DNA from: Elusimicrobiota bacterium | Lineage (GTDB): Bacteria > Elusimicrobiota > Elusimicrobia > UBA1565 > UBA9628 | NCBI GenBank assembly: GCA_016212795.1 | Contig: JACRDT010000001.1 | Coordinates: 1 to 60,664, forward strand | DNA: 60,664 nucleotides | Direction of reading: 5' to 3' | Part shown: piece by piece, positions 35,607 to 46,282 of the stretch | Layout: each line of letters opens with the position of its first letter | Numbering within the stretch: position 1 is the stretch's first letter | The notes under the pieces: model-generated | Databases searched by the model: none | Seen by the model: the letters and a program-made list of their open reading frames with translations, nothing else | What the model was told of the DNA's origin: nothing | Position numbers and translations under genes: made by a program

Positions 35607-36101
35607 ATGAGCGCGGGACATCTGTCCGGGCCGGATTCCATCACCGTCGGCATCCTGACGGTCAGCGACCGGGTCGCGGCGAAGGAAGCCCCGGACGAAG
35701 CCGCCGGCGGCCTGCAGCTGGCCTTGGAGAAGCTCGGCTGGCGGGTCGAGGTCCGGGTCGCGGTACCGGCGGACGAGCTACAGATCCGGGCGAGCCTCGT
35801 GGACCTGTGCGTCGAGAACCGCGTCCAGCTCGTCTTGACGCTGGGCTCGACGGGCCTGGGCCCCAAGGACGTGGCGCCCGAGGCGACCAGGCAGGTCCTC
35901 GAGAGGGAACTCCCCGGCCTGCCCGAGCTCATCCGGTCGAAATGCATGCGGCGCGCGCCCGCCGCCGCGCTCTCGAGGGGCGTCGCGGGCGTTCGGCGCA
36001 AGACCCTGATCGTGAACCTTCCAGGACACCCCAAGGCCGCCCTGGAATCGTTCCATGCCGTGGCCGCGCTGTTCCCCCACGCCGTCCATCTGATCGGGTA
36101 G
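35607..36101 (+). CDS. Molybdopterin adenylyltransferase-like protein (MogA/MoaB)
   Basis: 164 residues. VGILTVSDRVAAKEAPDEAAG and TLGSTGLGPKDVAPEATRQVL match the MPT-binding signature of MogA/MoaB (usually GGTG, here GSTG), and LIVNLPGHPKAALESF is the conserved C-terminal loop. It would adenylylate molybdopterin in molybdenum cofactor synthesis. A second cofactor gene, moaC, lies at 43542, but the two are not in one operon. The Ser replacing Gly in the GGTG motif is a mild change. Confidence 0.9.
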   Translation: MSAGHLSGPDSITVGILTVSDRVAAKEAPDEAAGGLQLALEKLGWRVEVRVAVPADELQIRASLVDLCVENRVQLVLTLGSTGLGPKDVAPEATRQVLERELPGLPELIRSKCMRRAPAAALSRGVAGVRRKTLIVNLPGHPKAALESFHAVAALFPHAVHLIG

Positions 36102-36111
36102 GAGCCGCGCC

Positions 36112-37545
36112 GTGGACAATCCCTCCGGCCCCGCCGCCCAGCGCCCCGCCGTGGTCATCGCCGGCGCGACGGGCTTCGTGGGCTGGCACCTGGCGCGCGC
36201 CCTCTGCCGGGACCACCGCGTCGTGGGCCTCTCCAGGACGCCGCCCTCCGACGACGACACCCCGGTCGAGTGGCGGGCTTGCGACCTGTTCTCGCTGCGC
36301 CAGACCGAGGAGGCGCTCAAAGGCGCGACGCAGGCCTTCTACCTGGTCCATTCCATGCTGCCTTCGGCGCGGCTCACCCAGGGCAGCTTCGAGGACATGG
36401 ACCTCATCTGCGCGGACAACTTCGCCCGGGCCGCCGCCCAGGCCGGGGTCAAGCAGATCGTCTACCTGGGCGGGCTCATCCCGGACGAGCCGGAGCTCTC
36501 GCAGCACCTGAGCAGCCGCCTGGAGGTGGAGGAGACGCTGGCCAGCTACGGCGTGCCGGTGACGGCGCTGCGCGCCGGCATCATCATCGGCCCGCACGGC
36601 CCCTCCTTCCGCATCTTCAGGACCCTGGTGGAGCGGATACCCGTCATCCCCTGCCCGGCCTGGACGAGCTCCCTGACGCAGCCCATCGCCCTCGACGACG
36701 TCCTGCGGCTGCTGCGCTACTGCCTGGAGCACCCTTCCCGGCAGAACCGCGACTTCGACATCGGCTCGCCGGACGTGATGACTTACCGCCGACTCCTCGA
36801 GCGCACGGCATCCCTCCTCCGGCTCAAACGCAAGTTCCTGCACGTTCCGCTGATCGGCACCACTTGGTGCCGCCTGTGGCTCTGCAGGGTCACCGGCGCC
36901 CCAAAAGCCATGGTGGGGCCCCTGCTCGAAAGCGTCAAGCATTCGATGGTGGCCCGCGACCGCAAGCTGCAGGAGGCCGCCGGCATCCCCGGCATCCCGT
37001 TCGAGGACGCGGTGGCCGCGGCCATCGCCGGGGAGAAAGGGCCCGGCCGCACGGTCCCGCCGCCGGCCGCGAGGTCCTCCCGGAGGACGTCGCGGCCCAA
37101 CGACGTCCGCTCGGTCCAGAGGATGGCCCTGCCCAAGGGGCTGAGCGCCCGCTGGGCCGCCGAGCAGTACAGCGCGTGGCTGCCCGGCTTCTTCAGGACC
37201 ATCCTGAGGGCCGAGGTGGACGAGAAGAAGAACGTGCGCTTCGTGCTCTTGTTCCCCCGGGTCAACCTGCTCGAGCTCGCCTTCTCCAAGGAGCGCAGCG
37301 GCAGGACCGACCGCCAGGTCTTCATCATCACCGGCGGGGTGCTGGCCAGGAAGGTCGTGCGCGCCTCGAGCCGGCCGAGGCTGGAGTTCCGCGAGGTCCT
37401 GCACGGCTCGGTCATGCTCGTCGCCATCCACGACTACCGGCCCACCCTTCCCTGGTTCGTCTACAACATCACGCAGGCGCTGGTGCACCTCTGGGTGATG
37501 CGCAGCTTCGGCGCGTTCATGGAAGGGTTGGGCAAGCGCAAGTAG
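36112..37545 (+). CDS. NAD(P)-binding SDR/NmrA-like protein with C-terminal DUF2867-like domain
   Basis: 477 residues. A Rossmann domain (VVIAGATGFVGWHLARALCR) typical of atypical extended SDRs occupies about 1-290, with YLGGLIPDEPELSQHLSSR and GIIIGPHGPSF. The remainder (FLHVPLIGTTWCRLWLCRVTG and a separate C-terminal domain around GLSARWAAEQYSAWLPGFF) resembles YbjT-like proteins joined to a further unidentified domain. Substrate unknown. The start is a GTG 10 bases after the previous stop, preceded by GGAG. It is probably co-transcribed with the Mog/MoaB gene. Confidence 0.78.
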   Translation: MDNPSGPAAQRPAVVIAGATGFVGWHLARALCRDHRVVGLSRTPPSDDDTPVEWRACDLFSLRQTEEALKGATQAFYLVHSMLPSARLTQGSFEDMDLICADNFARAAAQAGVKQIVYLGGLIPDEPELSQHLSSRLEVEETLASYGVPVTALRAGIIIGPHGPSFRIFRTLVERIPVIPCPAWTSSLTQPIALDDVLRLLRYCLEHPSRQNRDFDIGSPDVMTYRRLLERTASLLRLKRKFLHVPLIGTTWCRLWLCRVTGAPKAMVGPLLESVKHSMVARDRKLQEAAGIPGIPFEDAVAAAIAGEKGPGRTVPPPAARSSRRTSRPNDVRSVQRMALPKGLSARWAAEQYSAWLPGFFRTILRAEVDEKKNVRFVLLFPRVNLLELAFSKERSGRTDRQVFIITGGVLARKVVRASSRPRLEFREVLHGSVMLVAIHDYRPTLPWFVYNITQALVHLWVMRSFGAFMEGLGKRK

Positions 37546-37570
37546 CCGCCCCCGGCGGGGAGCGCTAGCA

Positions 37571-38299
37571 CTAGTCGAGGTCCAGCGCGATCTGGACTTC
37601 GCGCTGGAGACGGCGGTCCTTCACCCTCACGACGAGCCGGCGGGCCCGCGAAGCCGCCTCCCGGAGGATGAGCAGGAGCTTCCTATCGCCCTGCCTCAGG
37701 CGCGCGGCCGAGGGCCGCGCCGCGGCGTCCATGCCGCGCGCCTCGCAGGAGAGGGCCGCCCGGGCCCGGTCCAGGATGCGCCCGAGGGCCGGCCCGATGC
37801 CCGGGAGCCTGGCGAGCCTGCGGACCAGGCCGTCGCGCCGGGCGGGACGCCGGGCCGCCTCCCCCCCCTCGCCCCGGGCCAGGCCGCGGCGGCGGCGGAT
37901 CTTCCACTCGTCGAGGTCCCTGGAGACCAGGGCGTGCAGCTCGTGGAGGGTCTCCTCCCCGTATTTCTGGGTGAGCCCGGCCAGCGTGCTCGAGCTCGGG
38001 ACCCGGTCCAGGCCGCCGATGCCGCAGAAGGTCCGCCACTGGATCGAGTCCGCGACCTGCTCTATCAGGGCGTCGTAGCTGAGCCGGTGCTTGCGCCGCA
38101 GGTACATGAGCCGCAGGTAGGTCGCGACCGGCAGGCCGCGCCGGCCCGTCCTCTCGTCGAAGCGCCGCACGAACGGCGCCATGAAGCGCTCGTCGCGCAG
38201 GAGCTCGTCGACGTGCGCGAGGTCCTCGCGGAGAGCGCGCGCCTCCTCGGGCAGGATGCTGTCCCACAGGTCGGGACCTTTCGGGAAGAGTTGGAGCAT
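37571..38299 (-). pseudogene. Degenerate ISNCY/IS5-type transposase (DUF772 N-terminal domain)
   Basis: The first about 125 residues (MLQLFPKGPDLWDSILPEEA, GLPVATYLRLMYLRRKHRL, DSIQWRTFCGIGGLDRVP) are a clear transposase N-terminal domain. The next conserved block of the family, with the first catalytic Asp and the VVE motif, is missing: the sequence jumps from SRDLDEWKIRRRRG to a region equivalent to a later part, and it stops early after REVQIALDLD. The result is a 242-codon open frame that cannot be an active transposase. No terminal inverted repeats were found at its edges. Confidence 0.7.
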
Positions 38300-38363
38300 G
38301 GGGGCCTCGGTGATCCGGCAGGGATATTGTACTTCACGCCGCCCGTTTTCGCAAAGCCGGCGG

Positions 38364-38462
38364 TCACCGGTCGCGCAGGGAGCGTTCGACGGCGGCCAGG
38401 AGCGTCCGGACGTCAAAGGGGGTCTGCAGGCAGTCGAGCGCCCGGCCCAACAGCCCGGTCAC
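38364..38462 (-). pseudogene. C-terminal fragment of a response regulator receiver domain
   Basis: 32 codons reading VTGLLGRALDCLQTPFDVRT and LLAAVERSLRDR. The pattern (Gly..DC-x-x-TPFDV..LL..V) is the last beta-strand and helix of a REC domain, with Thr in place of the conserved Lys of KPF. A GTG overlaps the stop of the glycosyltransferase gene (GTGA), so it can be translated, but it is best read as a remnant. Confidence 0.45.
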
Positions 38463-39184
38463 CGGCGGCGGTCGTAGAACATGAACAGACCGTCCCGGCT
38501 GCCGAGCATCTTCCTCGGGGAGAGCGCCAGGCGCAGGAGCATGCCGAGGATCTCCCGGACGCTGTAGAGCGACGCCTTGCGGCCCGAGCTCATGTGGGGC
38601 ACGCCATGCAGCACCGTGAAGGCGAGGCCCCGGGGCCTGGCCCAGCGGTGGAGCGCCATGCTCAGCCCGATCTCCTCGGCCGCGTAGAGGTCCTGGCTGA
38701 AGCCCCCGACCTCCCGGAAGGCGTCCGCCCGGCAGAACACGAACGAGCCAGCGGCCCAGCGGAAGGCCCGCGAGAGGAGGTTCCAGAACAGGACGACGGC
38801 GGCCACGTGCCGGGGCATCACGTCGAACTCGATGACGCAGCCGCCGCCCGCGCACCCTCCGGCCGCGATCGCGTCGAGCATCGCCCCGAGGGTCCCGGGC
38901 CGCAGGAGCGAGTCCGCGTCGATGAAGAGGAGCCACTCCCCGGCGGCCGCCCTGGCGCCGGCGTTGCGGGCCCGGGAGATCTGGTTGTGGGGCTCGAAGA
39001 CGACGGCGGCGCCCTCCTGGCGGGCGATCTCGGGGGTGGCGTCGGTCGAGTTGTTGTCGCACACGATCACCTCGGCCGACAGGCCGGGCCGGGCGCAGGC
39101 CGCCAGCGCCGCCTGGACGCTGCGCAGGCAGGACCGGAGCAGCTTCTCTTCGTTGAAGGCCGGGATGACGATCGAGAGCCTCAT
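38459..39184 (-). CDS. Family 2 glycosyltransferase
   Basis: 241 residues with a GT-A fold: MRLSIVIPAFNEEKLLRSCL, VIVCDNNSTDATPEIA, a DxD in FIDADSLLRPG, and VGGFSQDLYAAEEIGLSMAL containing the ED/EE catalytic-type motif. One possible membrane-associated helix occurs around VAAVVLFWNLLSRAFRWA. Substrate unknown. A TTGACA sits about 45 bases upstream of the ATG. It lies among transposase and regulator remnants and is not linked to the glycan locus at 10-16 kb. Confidence 0.87.
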   Translation of the reverse strand: MRLSIVIPAFNEEKLLRSCLRSVQAALAACARPGLSAEVIVCDNNSTDATPEIARQEGAAVVFEPHNQISRARNAGARAAAGEWLLFIDADSLLRPGTLGAMLDAIAAGGCAGGGCVIEFDVMPRHVAAVVLFWNLLSRAFRWAAGSFVFCRADAFREVGGFSQDLYAAEEIGLSMALHRWARPRGLAFTVLHGVPHMSSGRKASLYSVREILGMLLRLALSPRKMLGSRDGLFMFYDRRR

Positions 39185-39286
39185 GGCCGCACGTCAATCA
39201 TGCCTACCGGCGACCCCCGTGTCAAGCGGTGGTTGCGCCGGAGCCGGGATGTGGTATGATGAGAGCAGGGTGCGGGAGGAGGCGAC

Positions 39287-39760
39287 ATGCTCGCGAAAGA
39301 TATCATGCGCAGACGGGTGATCACGGCCGGGCCGACCATGACCTTGTCGGAGCTCGCGCGGCTCTTCATCGACCGAAGGATCTCGGGAGTCCCGGTCGTC
39401 TCGCAAGGCAGGCTGCTCGGGGTCGTCTCGCAGACCGACTTGGTGCGCCAGGAGCGCGAACGCTCGGGGGTGTCGGAGATCCCGGGCTACTACCGGGAGG
39501 GGGACGAGGCCCTCACCGTGCCCGGGTACCACGTGGAAGAGCCCGCCATGACCCGGGTGGAGGACATCATGACGCCGATCGTCATCGCGGTGGAGGAGAA
39601 GGCCTCCATCGAGGACGCGGCCAAGCTCATGCTGTCCAAGCACATCCACCGAATCCTCGTCACGCGGGCCGGAAAGCTTCGCGGCATCATCAGCTCCCTG
39701 GACCTCCTGCGGGCCATGCTCATCGTGAAGCGCAAGCCCCACGCGGCCGTCAGGCGCTGA
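39287..39760 (+). CDS. CBS-domain pair protein
   Basis: 157 residues, essentially one Bateman module: CBS1 MLAKDIMRRRVITAGPTM with FIDRRISGVPVVSQGRLLG, and CBS2 RVEDIMTPIVIAVEEKAS with KHIHRILVTRAGKLRGIISS. Such proteins bind adenosyl ligands and regulate a partner. A loop of about 40 residues between the repeats is enriched in Glu and Tyr. It has a good Shine-Dalgarno (GGGAGGAGG, 5 bases) and TATGAT about 30 bases upstream, so this is a conventional leadered gene. It is convergent with the NtrC-type gene. Confidence 0.93.
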   Translation: MLAKDIMRRRVITAGPTMTLSELARLFIDRRISGVPVVSQGRLLGVVSQTDLVRQERERSGVSEIPGYYREGDEALTVPGYHVEEPAMTRVEDIMTPIVIAVEEKASIEDAAKLMLSKHIHRILVTRAGKLRGIISSLDLLRAMLIVKRKPHAAVRR

Positions 39761-39770
39761 ACCGACGGGG

Positions 39771-41116
<1,346 letters not shown>

Positions 41117-41120
<4 letters not shown>

Positions 41121-42598
41121 GCTCGACCCTCCCCCCTGCTTGAGCCCGCCGCGGCCTCGCCGCCGGCCGCGGGGGCCGGCTCGCACGGCAGGACGACCGT
41201 GAAGACCGCCCCTCCCTCGGGACGGTTGGCTGCCTCGATGGTTCCCTGGTGGGCGTCCACGATCCTGGAGCAGACGGCCAGGCCCAGCCCCGTCCCTTCC
41301 CCGTGCGGCTTGGTCGTGAAGAACGGCTCGAAGAGGCGCGGCAGGTGCTCGGGGAGGATGCCGGAGCCGGTGTCGGCGACGCCGACGGCCACGCCCCCGC
41401 CGCGCGCCGCGGTCTCCACGAAGACCTTGCCGCCCTCGCCCAGGTGGTCGAAGGCGTTGAGCAGGAGGTTGAGGAGGACCTGCTTGAGCTGATCGGCGTC
41501 GGCACGCAGCGGCGGCAAGGAGCCCGCCAGGCGCAGCTCGACGGTGCAGCGCGCCTGCTGGACCCTCGGCCCGAGCAGGGCGAGGGTCTCGGCCACGACC
41601 TTGTCGATGTCCACGAGCCCCCAGACCGGCTCCCGGTGCCTGGCGAAGCCCAGGAGGTCGGTCGTGATCTTCTTGCAGCGGAAGATCTCCCCGTTGATGG
41701 TGGCCAGGTACTCCGGGAAGTCGGCGAACTCCTCCTTCTCGCGCAGGGCCGGGCTCTTGGAGCGATCCAGCAGGGCCTGGCAGCAGACCGCCATGGTGTT
41801 GAGCGGGTTGTTGATCTCGTGCGCCACCGAGCTCGCGAGCTCCCCGATGGCGGCGAGCTTGCCGGAGCGCAGGAGCTGGACCCGGGAGAGCTTGAGCGCC
41901 GCGGTCATCTCGTTGAAGGCCGACGCCAGCCGGCCCAGCTCGTCGCCGTCCGTGTCGCGGGCCCGGGTCTCCAGGTCGCCCCGGCCCACCTTCTCGGCCG
42001 CGTCGATGAGCCTGGTCACGCGCCGGGCGAGCCTGCTGGTCAGGACGTACGCCGTGCAGGCGCCCAGGGCCAGCAGCGCAGCCGCCGTGCCGCCCCACCC
42101 CAGCAGCACGTGGATGAGACGCCCGCGCACCGCGTCCTCCCTCATCCCGACGTGCACGCTCCCGAGCCGCCCCCCGAGGAGGGGCCTGGCGATGTCCTGG
42201 ATCCTGCCGTCCTCCGTCTGGACCAGCCGCACCCCGCCCCTCGCCGCGGCCGCGTGGACCTCGGCCAATCCGGCGGGGAACCCGCCCGGGAACGTGTGCG
42301 TCAGCACCCGGCCATGGGCGTCCTTGACATAGACATAGCGGATGTCGTCGTAGCAGCGCTGGGTCTCGACGGCCAGGGCATGGAGGGCGTAGAGGTTGTC
42401 GGTCATGACGAACGGCTCGCCCGACCTGGCCAGAATGTCCGCGATCGCCAGGCCCCGGCGCGTGAACTCGCCCTTGAGGAGCTCTTTCAAGCCGTGGTGG
42501 ATGTTGCCCATCACCGCCACGCCGAAGACGGCGATCAGGGCGATCACCCCGGCCATGATCCTGACCTTGAGGCCCGTGTTCCGCCATGACGTCCTCAT
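41117..42598 (-). CDS. Membrane sensor histidine kinase (HAMP), partner of the NtrC-type regulator
   Basis: 493 residues. TM1 at about 12-32, a periplasmic region of about 125 residues, TM2 at about 163-186, HAMP (LARRVTRLIDAAEKVGRGDL), phosphoacceptor H260 in SSVAHEINNPLNTM, and ATPase motifs LLNLLLNAFDHL, DTGSGI and GTGLGLAVCSRI. The HEINNPL kinase type commonly pairs with NtrC-family regulators. Its ATG overlaps the stop of the PhnD-like lipoprotein, suggesting the lipoprotein presents a ligand to the kinase's periplasmic domain. Confidence 0.93.
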
Positions 42599-43545
42599 CG
42601 CGGCGACCCCGCCTCCCGCCCAGGGGATGCTTCTTCCAGGGCGACCCTCTCCTGCATGCGGCGGATGCCGTCGTAGGCCGAGTCGTCCTGGGGCACGAAC
42701 CGCTCGATGCCTGGCTTCGCCAGCAAGGCCCGGCCCTCCTGGTCGAGGTGCATGGACGACAGGACGGCGCGCATCCCGGCCTTGAGTCCCGCGTCCATGG
42801 CGGGGTGGACCACCACCGGCGACATCCCGAAGGGAGGGGAGCGCAGGATGATCCTGGTCCGGGACGCCACGGCGGGCTCGGCGCGCGCCAGGTCGTCCCA
42901 GATGAGCTGGTCCACGCTGGCGCCGTCCACGAGCCCGTCGGCCACGGCCTTGATGGAGTTGTCGTGCCCTTTCGTGAACATGGTCCTGCCGAAGAACCGC
43001 TCCGGGACGAGCCCTCGCTCGGCGAGGAGGAAGGCGACGTAGAGCCTGCCGGTCGTCGAGAGCGGGTCGGTGAAGGCGAACGACTTGCCGCGGAGGTCGT
43101 CGAGACTCCGGTCGGGGCTGTCCACGGGCACGATGACGTAGGCCCGATACGTCGTCTTCCCTCCGATCCGCGGGACCGCCAGGATCTCGGCGCCGAAGCG
43201 CCTTCTCGCCTCGACGTAGGGCCCGCTGCACATGAAGACGGAGTCGACCTGCCGGCGCTCGAGCAGCTCGATGCTCTCGGCGTAGGTCTCGCGCTGGACG
43301 ATCTCGACCGGCCGGCCGAGCTTGCGGCCGAGGTGCCACAGGATGGCGTCGTAGTCGGCGAGGTTCTTGCGGGGCGACGCGAAAGCGGCGACCGCCACCC
43401 TCAGGACCGGCTGCTCGGGCGCCGCCGCCCGCGCGGGGGCGGCCTGGCTCAGGCGCACGGTCGGGACCGGTTCCCGGGGGCCGCAGGCCGCGGCCAGGCA
43501 GGCGAGCGCGAGGACGGCGATCGGACGCCGCCGGAAAACGGTCAT
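42595..43545 (-). CDS. PhnD-like phosphate/phosphonate-type binding lipoprotein
   Basis: 316 residues. A lipobox (VLALACLAAACG, Cys at about 21) predicts a lipoprotein; the mature part matches the PF12974 family: LRVAVAAFASPRKNLADYDA, LGRPVEIVQRETYAESIELL, FAFTDPLSTTGRLYV and GHDNSIKAVADGLVDGASVD. Such proteins bind phosphonate or phosphite in ABC importers, but no permease or ATPase is present. Its overlap with a histidine kinase gene (ATGA on the 3' side) and with moaC (ATGA on the 5' side) points to a sensory role. Ligand unknown. Confidence 0.88.
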   Translation of the reverse strand: MTVFRRRPIAVLALACLAAACGPREPVPTVRLSQAAPARAAAPEQPVLRVAVAAFASPRKNLADYDAILWHLGRKLGRPVEIVQRETYAESIELLERRQVDSVFMCSGPYVEARRRFGAEILAVPRIGGKTTYRAYVIVPVDSPDRSLDDLRGKSFAFTDPLSTTGRLYVAFLLAERGLVPERFFGRTMFTKGHDNSIKAVADGLVDGASVDQLIWDDLARAEPAVASRTRIILRSPPFGMSPVVVHPAMDAGLKAGMRAVLSSMHLDQEGRALLAKPGIERFVPQDDSAYDGIRRMQERVALEEASPGREAGSPR

Positions 43546-44060
43546 CCCCAACGGGACTCGTCGATAAGGCCGGCCGCTCCCCGGCGGAGGTAGGTCCCGG
43601 ACCGGCCGCCGGTCTTGCGGCCGAGGTAGGTCGGGCCGATCGTCATGCCCTGCTCCACGGGCTTGAGCATGTCGTAGAGGCAGAGCGCGGCCACGCTCGC
43701 GGCGGTCAGGGCCTCCATCTCGACGCCGGTCTTCGCGTCGCAGCGCGCCGCGGCGCGGATCGCGATCCTGCCCCGCCCGACCCTGAACGAGACCTCGGCG
43801 CAATCCAGGCCCACCGGATGGCACAGGGGGACGATCTCGTGCGTCCTCTTGGCCGCCATGATCCCGGCCACACGGGCGACCGCCAGGGCGTCGCCCTTGG
43901 AAAGCCTGCCGGCCAGCAGGAGGCCCAGGGCCCTGGGGCTGGCGCGGAGCTCGGAGAGCGCCACGGCCTCCCGGCGCGTGACGGGCTTGGCCCCCACGTC
44001 CGCCATGTCGACCCGGCCCGCCGCGGTCCTCGCCCGACGCCTCCTGGATCCCTCGGCCAT
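43542..44060 (-). CDS. moaC: Cyclic pyranopterin monophosphate synthase MoaC
   Basis: 172 residues; forms cPMP in molybdenum cofactor biosynthesis. GRVDMADVGAKPVTRREAVA, KRTHEIVPLCHPVGLD and GVEMEALTAASVAALCLYDM are the conserved active-site blocks. A basic 15-residue tail precedes the domain. The ATG at 44060 is preceded by TAAGAT plus 7 bases with no Shine-Dalgarno. It heads an operon with the PhnD-like lipoprotein, kinase and NtrC-type regulator, all joined by ATGA overlaps. This neighbourhood could mean the two-component system responds to molybdate or controls a molybdoenzyme; that is inference. Confidence 0.95.
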   Translation of the reverse strand: MAEGSRRRRARTAAGRVDMADVGAKPVTRREAVALSELRASPRALGLLLAGRLSKGDALAVARVAGIMAAKRTHEIVPLCHPVGLDCAEVSFRVGRGRIAIRAAARCDAKTGVEMEALTAASVAALCLYDMLKPVEQGMTIGPTYLGRKTGGRSGTYLRRGAAGLIDESRWG

Positions 44061-44067
44061 CGTCGAT

Positions 44068-44073
44068 ATCTTA
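44068..44073 (-). promoter_or_regulatory. -10-like box TAAGAT seven bases before the moaC ATG
   Basis: TAAGAT on the minus strand (44073-44068), then ATCGACG, then the ATG at 44060. It is the only candidate promoter for the four-gene moaC operon. Confidence 0.45.
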
Positions 44074-44125
44074 CAACTTTCAGCCCGCCGGGGGAACCGC
44101 CCGCATCCTCCCGGCCGCCGGCCCG

Positions 44126-45202
44126 TCACGCCCAGACCCCGGCGATCCGGGTCAGGCACTCGGGGCAGGAGCCCTCCCCCCCCTCCACCTTGAGGCGCGA
44201 GCGCAGGACCATGAAGCCCCGCCGTTCGATCAGCGGCAGCCGGCAGCCGGGGCAGGCCGTGTCCTCCCAGCCGCCGACCGCGCCGGGCAGGTTCCCGGCG
44301 TAGACGTAGCGCAGCCCGGCGGCCCTGCCGGCCTCGGCGGCCCGCAGGAGCGTGGCGGCGGGCGTGCCCGCCGCGCCTTCCATCTTGAAGTCGCGGTGGT
44401 AGGCGGTGACGTGCCAGGGGATGTCCTTGGAGACGGAGACGATGAAGCGGGCGATGGCGTCGAGCTCCGAGTCCGAATCGTTGACGCCGGGGATGACGAG
44501 CGTCACCACCTCCACCCAGAACCCCTTGGCCCAGAGGAGCCCGATGGCGTCCAGCACGGGCCTGAGGGGGCCGCCCATGAGCCTGCGATAGCGCCCCTCG
44601 TCGAAGCACTTGAGGTCCACCTTGAAGAGGTCCACCCAGGGCTTGAGATAATCGATGACCTCCGGCGTCGCGTTGCCGTTGGACACGAAGGAGCACCTCA
44701 GCCCGGCCTCCTTGGCCTCCTTGAAGACGGCCGCGGCCCACTCCGCCGTGATGAGCGGCTCGTTGTAGGTGGAGGTCACCACCCGCGCCCCGTTCTCGAC
44801 CGCGAGCCGGACGATCTCCCGGGGCGCGCACTCCCGGACCGCGTGGCCGGCCCTCGGGTCCCTCAGGGTCTGGCTCGACTCCCAGTTCTGGCAGAACTCG
44901 CAGGAGTAGCAGCAGCCCAGCATCCCGAAGGACATGGCCTTGGCGCCTGGCAGGGCGTGGTAAAATGGTTTTTTCTCGATGGGGTCGACCTGGAGGCCGG
45001 CGACGTAGCCCCACGGGACGCGCAGCTCTCCCTCCTCCCTGAACCGCACCCGGCACGCGCCCGCCTGGCCGTCCTTGAGCCGGCAGCGCAGCCCGCAGGC
45101 GAGGCACTCGAGCCGGCCGTCCGCCAGCGGCCTGGCCAGGCCGCCAGGCGCCCTGGACGCGGGCGCGGTGAGGCGCTTGAGAGTCGCTGCGAGCGTTTCC
45201 AT
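44126..45202 (-). CDS. amrS: AmmeMemoRadiSam-system radical SAM enzyme (AmrS / PFL-activase-like)
   Basis: 358 residues from the ATG at 45202 (363 from 45217). The radical SAM cluster motif is GCCYSCEFCQNW (CxxxCxxC). An N-terminal zinc-like site (CLACGLRCRLKDGQAGACRV), VPWGYVAGLQVDPIEKKPFY, TSTYNEPLITAEWA and VTLVIPGVNDSD are markers of the AmrS group. Two further CxxC pairs are at the C-terminus (CPGC, CPEC). The usual AmrA/AmrB partners are not in the window. TATCAT lies directly before the ATG at 45217, which argues for the downstream ATG at 45202. It is divergent from thrC. Confidence 0.88.
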   Translation of the reverse strand: METLAATLKRLTAPASRAPGGLARPLADGRLECLACGLRCRLKDGQAGACRVRFREEGELRVPWGYVAGLQVDPIEKKPFYHALPGAKAMSFGMLGCCYSCEFCQNWESSQTLRDPRAGHAVRECAPREIVRLAVENGARVVTSTYNEPLITAEWAAAVFKEAKEAGLRCSFVSNGNATPEVIDYLKPWVDLFKVDLKCFDEGRYRRLMGGPLRPVLDAIGLLWAKGFWVEVVTLVIPGVNDSDSELDAIARFIVSVSKDIPWHVTAYHRDFKMEGAAGTPAATLLRAAEAGRAAGLRYVYAGNLPGAVGGWEDTACPGCRLPLIERRGFMVLRSRLKVEGGEGSCPECLTRIAGVWA

Positions 45203-45246
45203 GGCTTGGGCCAGCATATGATATTTTTTTGTAGACTCTTAACCCA

Positions 45247-46281
45247 ATGAAAGGCATCATCGAGCGCTACAGGAGCCGGCTCCCGGTCACGGACAAGACC
45301 CCGATCGTCACGCTCAACGAGGGCTCGACCCCCCTGGTCCGGGCCGACCTCATCGCGGCCTCGGTCGGGCTGACGGCGGGGTCCGTCTTCCTCAAGTGCG
45401 AAGGCTCGAACCCCACCGGCTCGTTCAAGGACCGCGGCATGACCGTGGCCATCTCCAAGGCCCTCGAGGCCGGCGCCAAGGGCGTGATCTGCGCCTCCAC
45501 GGGGAACACCGCCGCTTCCGCCGCGGCCTACGCCGCCCGGGCGGGCCTGCGCTGCGTCATCTTCGTGCCCAAGGCCGGCGTCGCCCTCGGCAAGCTCGCC
45601 CAGGCCATCATGCACGGGGCGCAGATCGTCGAGGTCCGCGGGAACTTCGACAAGGCCCTCTCCATCGCCCTGGGCCGGGCCAAGGATCTGGGCTACACCG
45701 TCGTCAACTCGGTCAACCCGCACAGGATCGAGGGGCAGAAGACCGCCGCCTTCGAGATCGTCGAGGAGCTCGGCTCCCCGCCCGATTTCCATTTCCTGCC
45801 GGTGGGCAACGCCGGCAACATCACCGCCTATTGGAAGGGCTACTGCGAGTTCGCCGACAAGCGGCCGCGCATGATGGGCTTCCAGGCCGCGGGCGCCGCC
45901 CCGCTCGTGCTCGGCAGGCCCGTCAAGGACCCCAAGACGGTCGCCTCGGCCATCCGGATCGGGAACCCCGCCTGCCGGGAAGGCGCCCTGAGGGCCCGGG
46001 ACGAGTCCGACGGGGCGATCGAGTCGGTGACGGACGCCGAGATCCTCTCGGCCTACCGCCTGCTGGCCAAGGCCGAGGGCGTCTTCTGCGAGCCGGCCAG
46101 CGCGGCGTCGGTGGCGGGGCTCCTCAAGTGCGGCCGGCACAAGGTCCCCCTCTTCGGCAAGATCGTCTGCACCCTGACGGGCCACGGGCTCAAGGACCCG
46201 CAGACCCCGCTGGGGTTCAAGCACCGCCGGCTGACCTACGCCGCCGGAGCCAAGAGGCTCCCGCTCGCCCGCAAGCCGTGA
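45247..46281 (+). CDS. thrC: Threonine synthase
   Basis: 344 residues; PLP-dependent conversion of O-phosphohomoserine to threonine. [19 protein letters not shown], the PLP lysine in [33 protein letters not shown] and the phosphate-binding [10 protein letters not shown] are diagnostic of the short threonine synthase class. TAGACT lies 9 bases before the ATG and no Shine-Dalgarno is visible. It heads the thrC-thrB-lysC operon; one base separates it from thrB. Confidence 0.96.
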   Translation: MKGIIERYRSRLPVTDKTPIVTLNEGSTPLVRADLIAASVGLTAGSVFLKCEGSNPTGSFKDRGMTVAISKALEAGAKGVICASTGNTAASAAAYAARAGLRCVIFVPKAGVALGKLAQAIMHGAQIVEVRGNFDKALSIALGRAKDLGYTVVNSVNPHRIEGQKTAAFEIVEELGSPPDFHFLPVGNAGNITAYWKGYCEFADKRPRMMGFQAAGAAPLVLGRPVKDPKTVASAIRIGNPACREGALRARDESDGAIESVTDAEILSAYRLLAKAEGVFCEPASAASVAGLLKCGRHKVPLFGKIVCTLTGHGLKDPQTPLGFKHRRLTYAAGAKRLPLARKP

Positions 46282-46282
46282 C

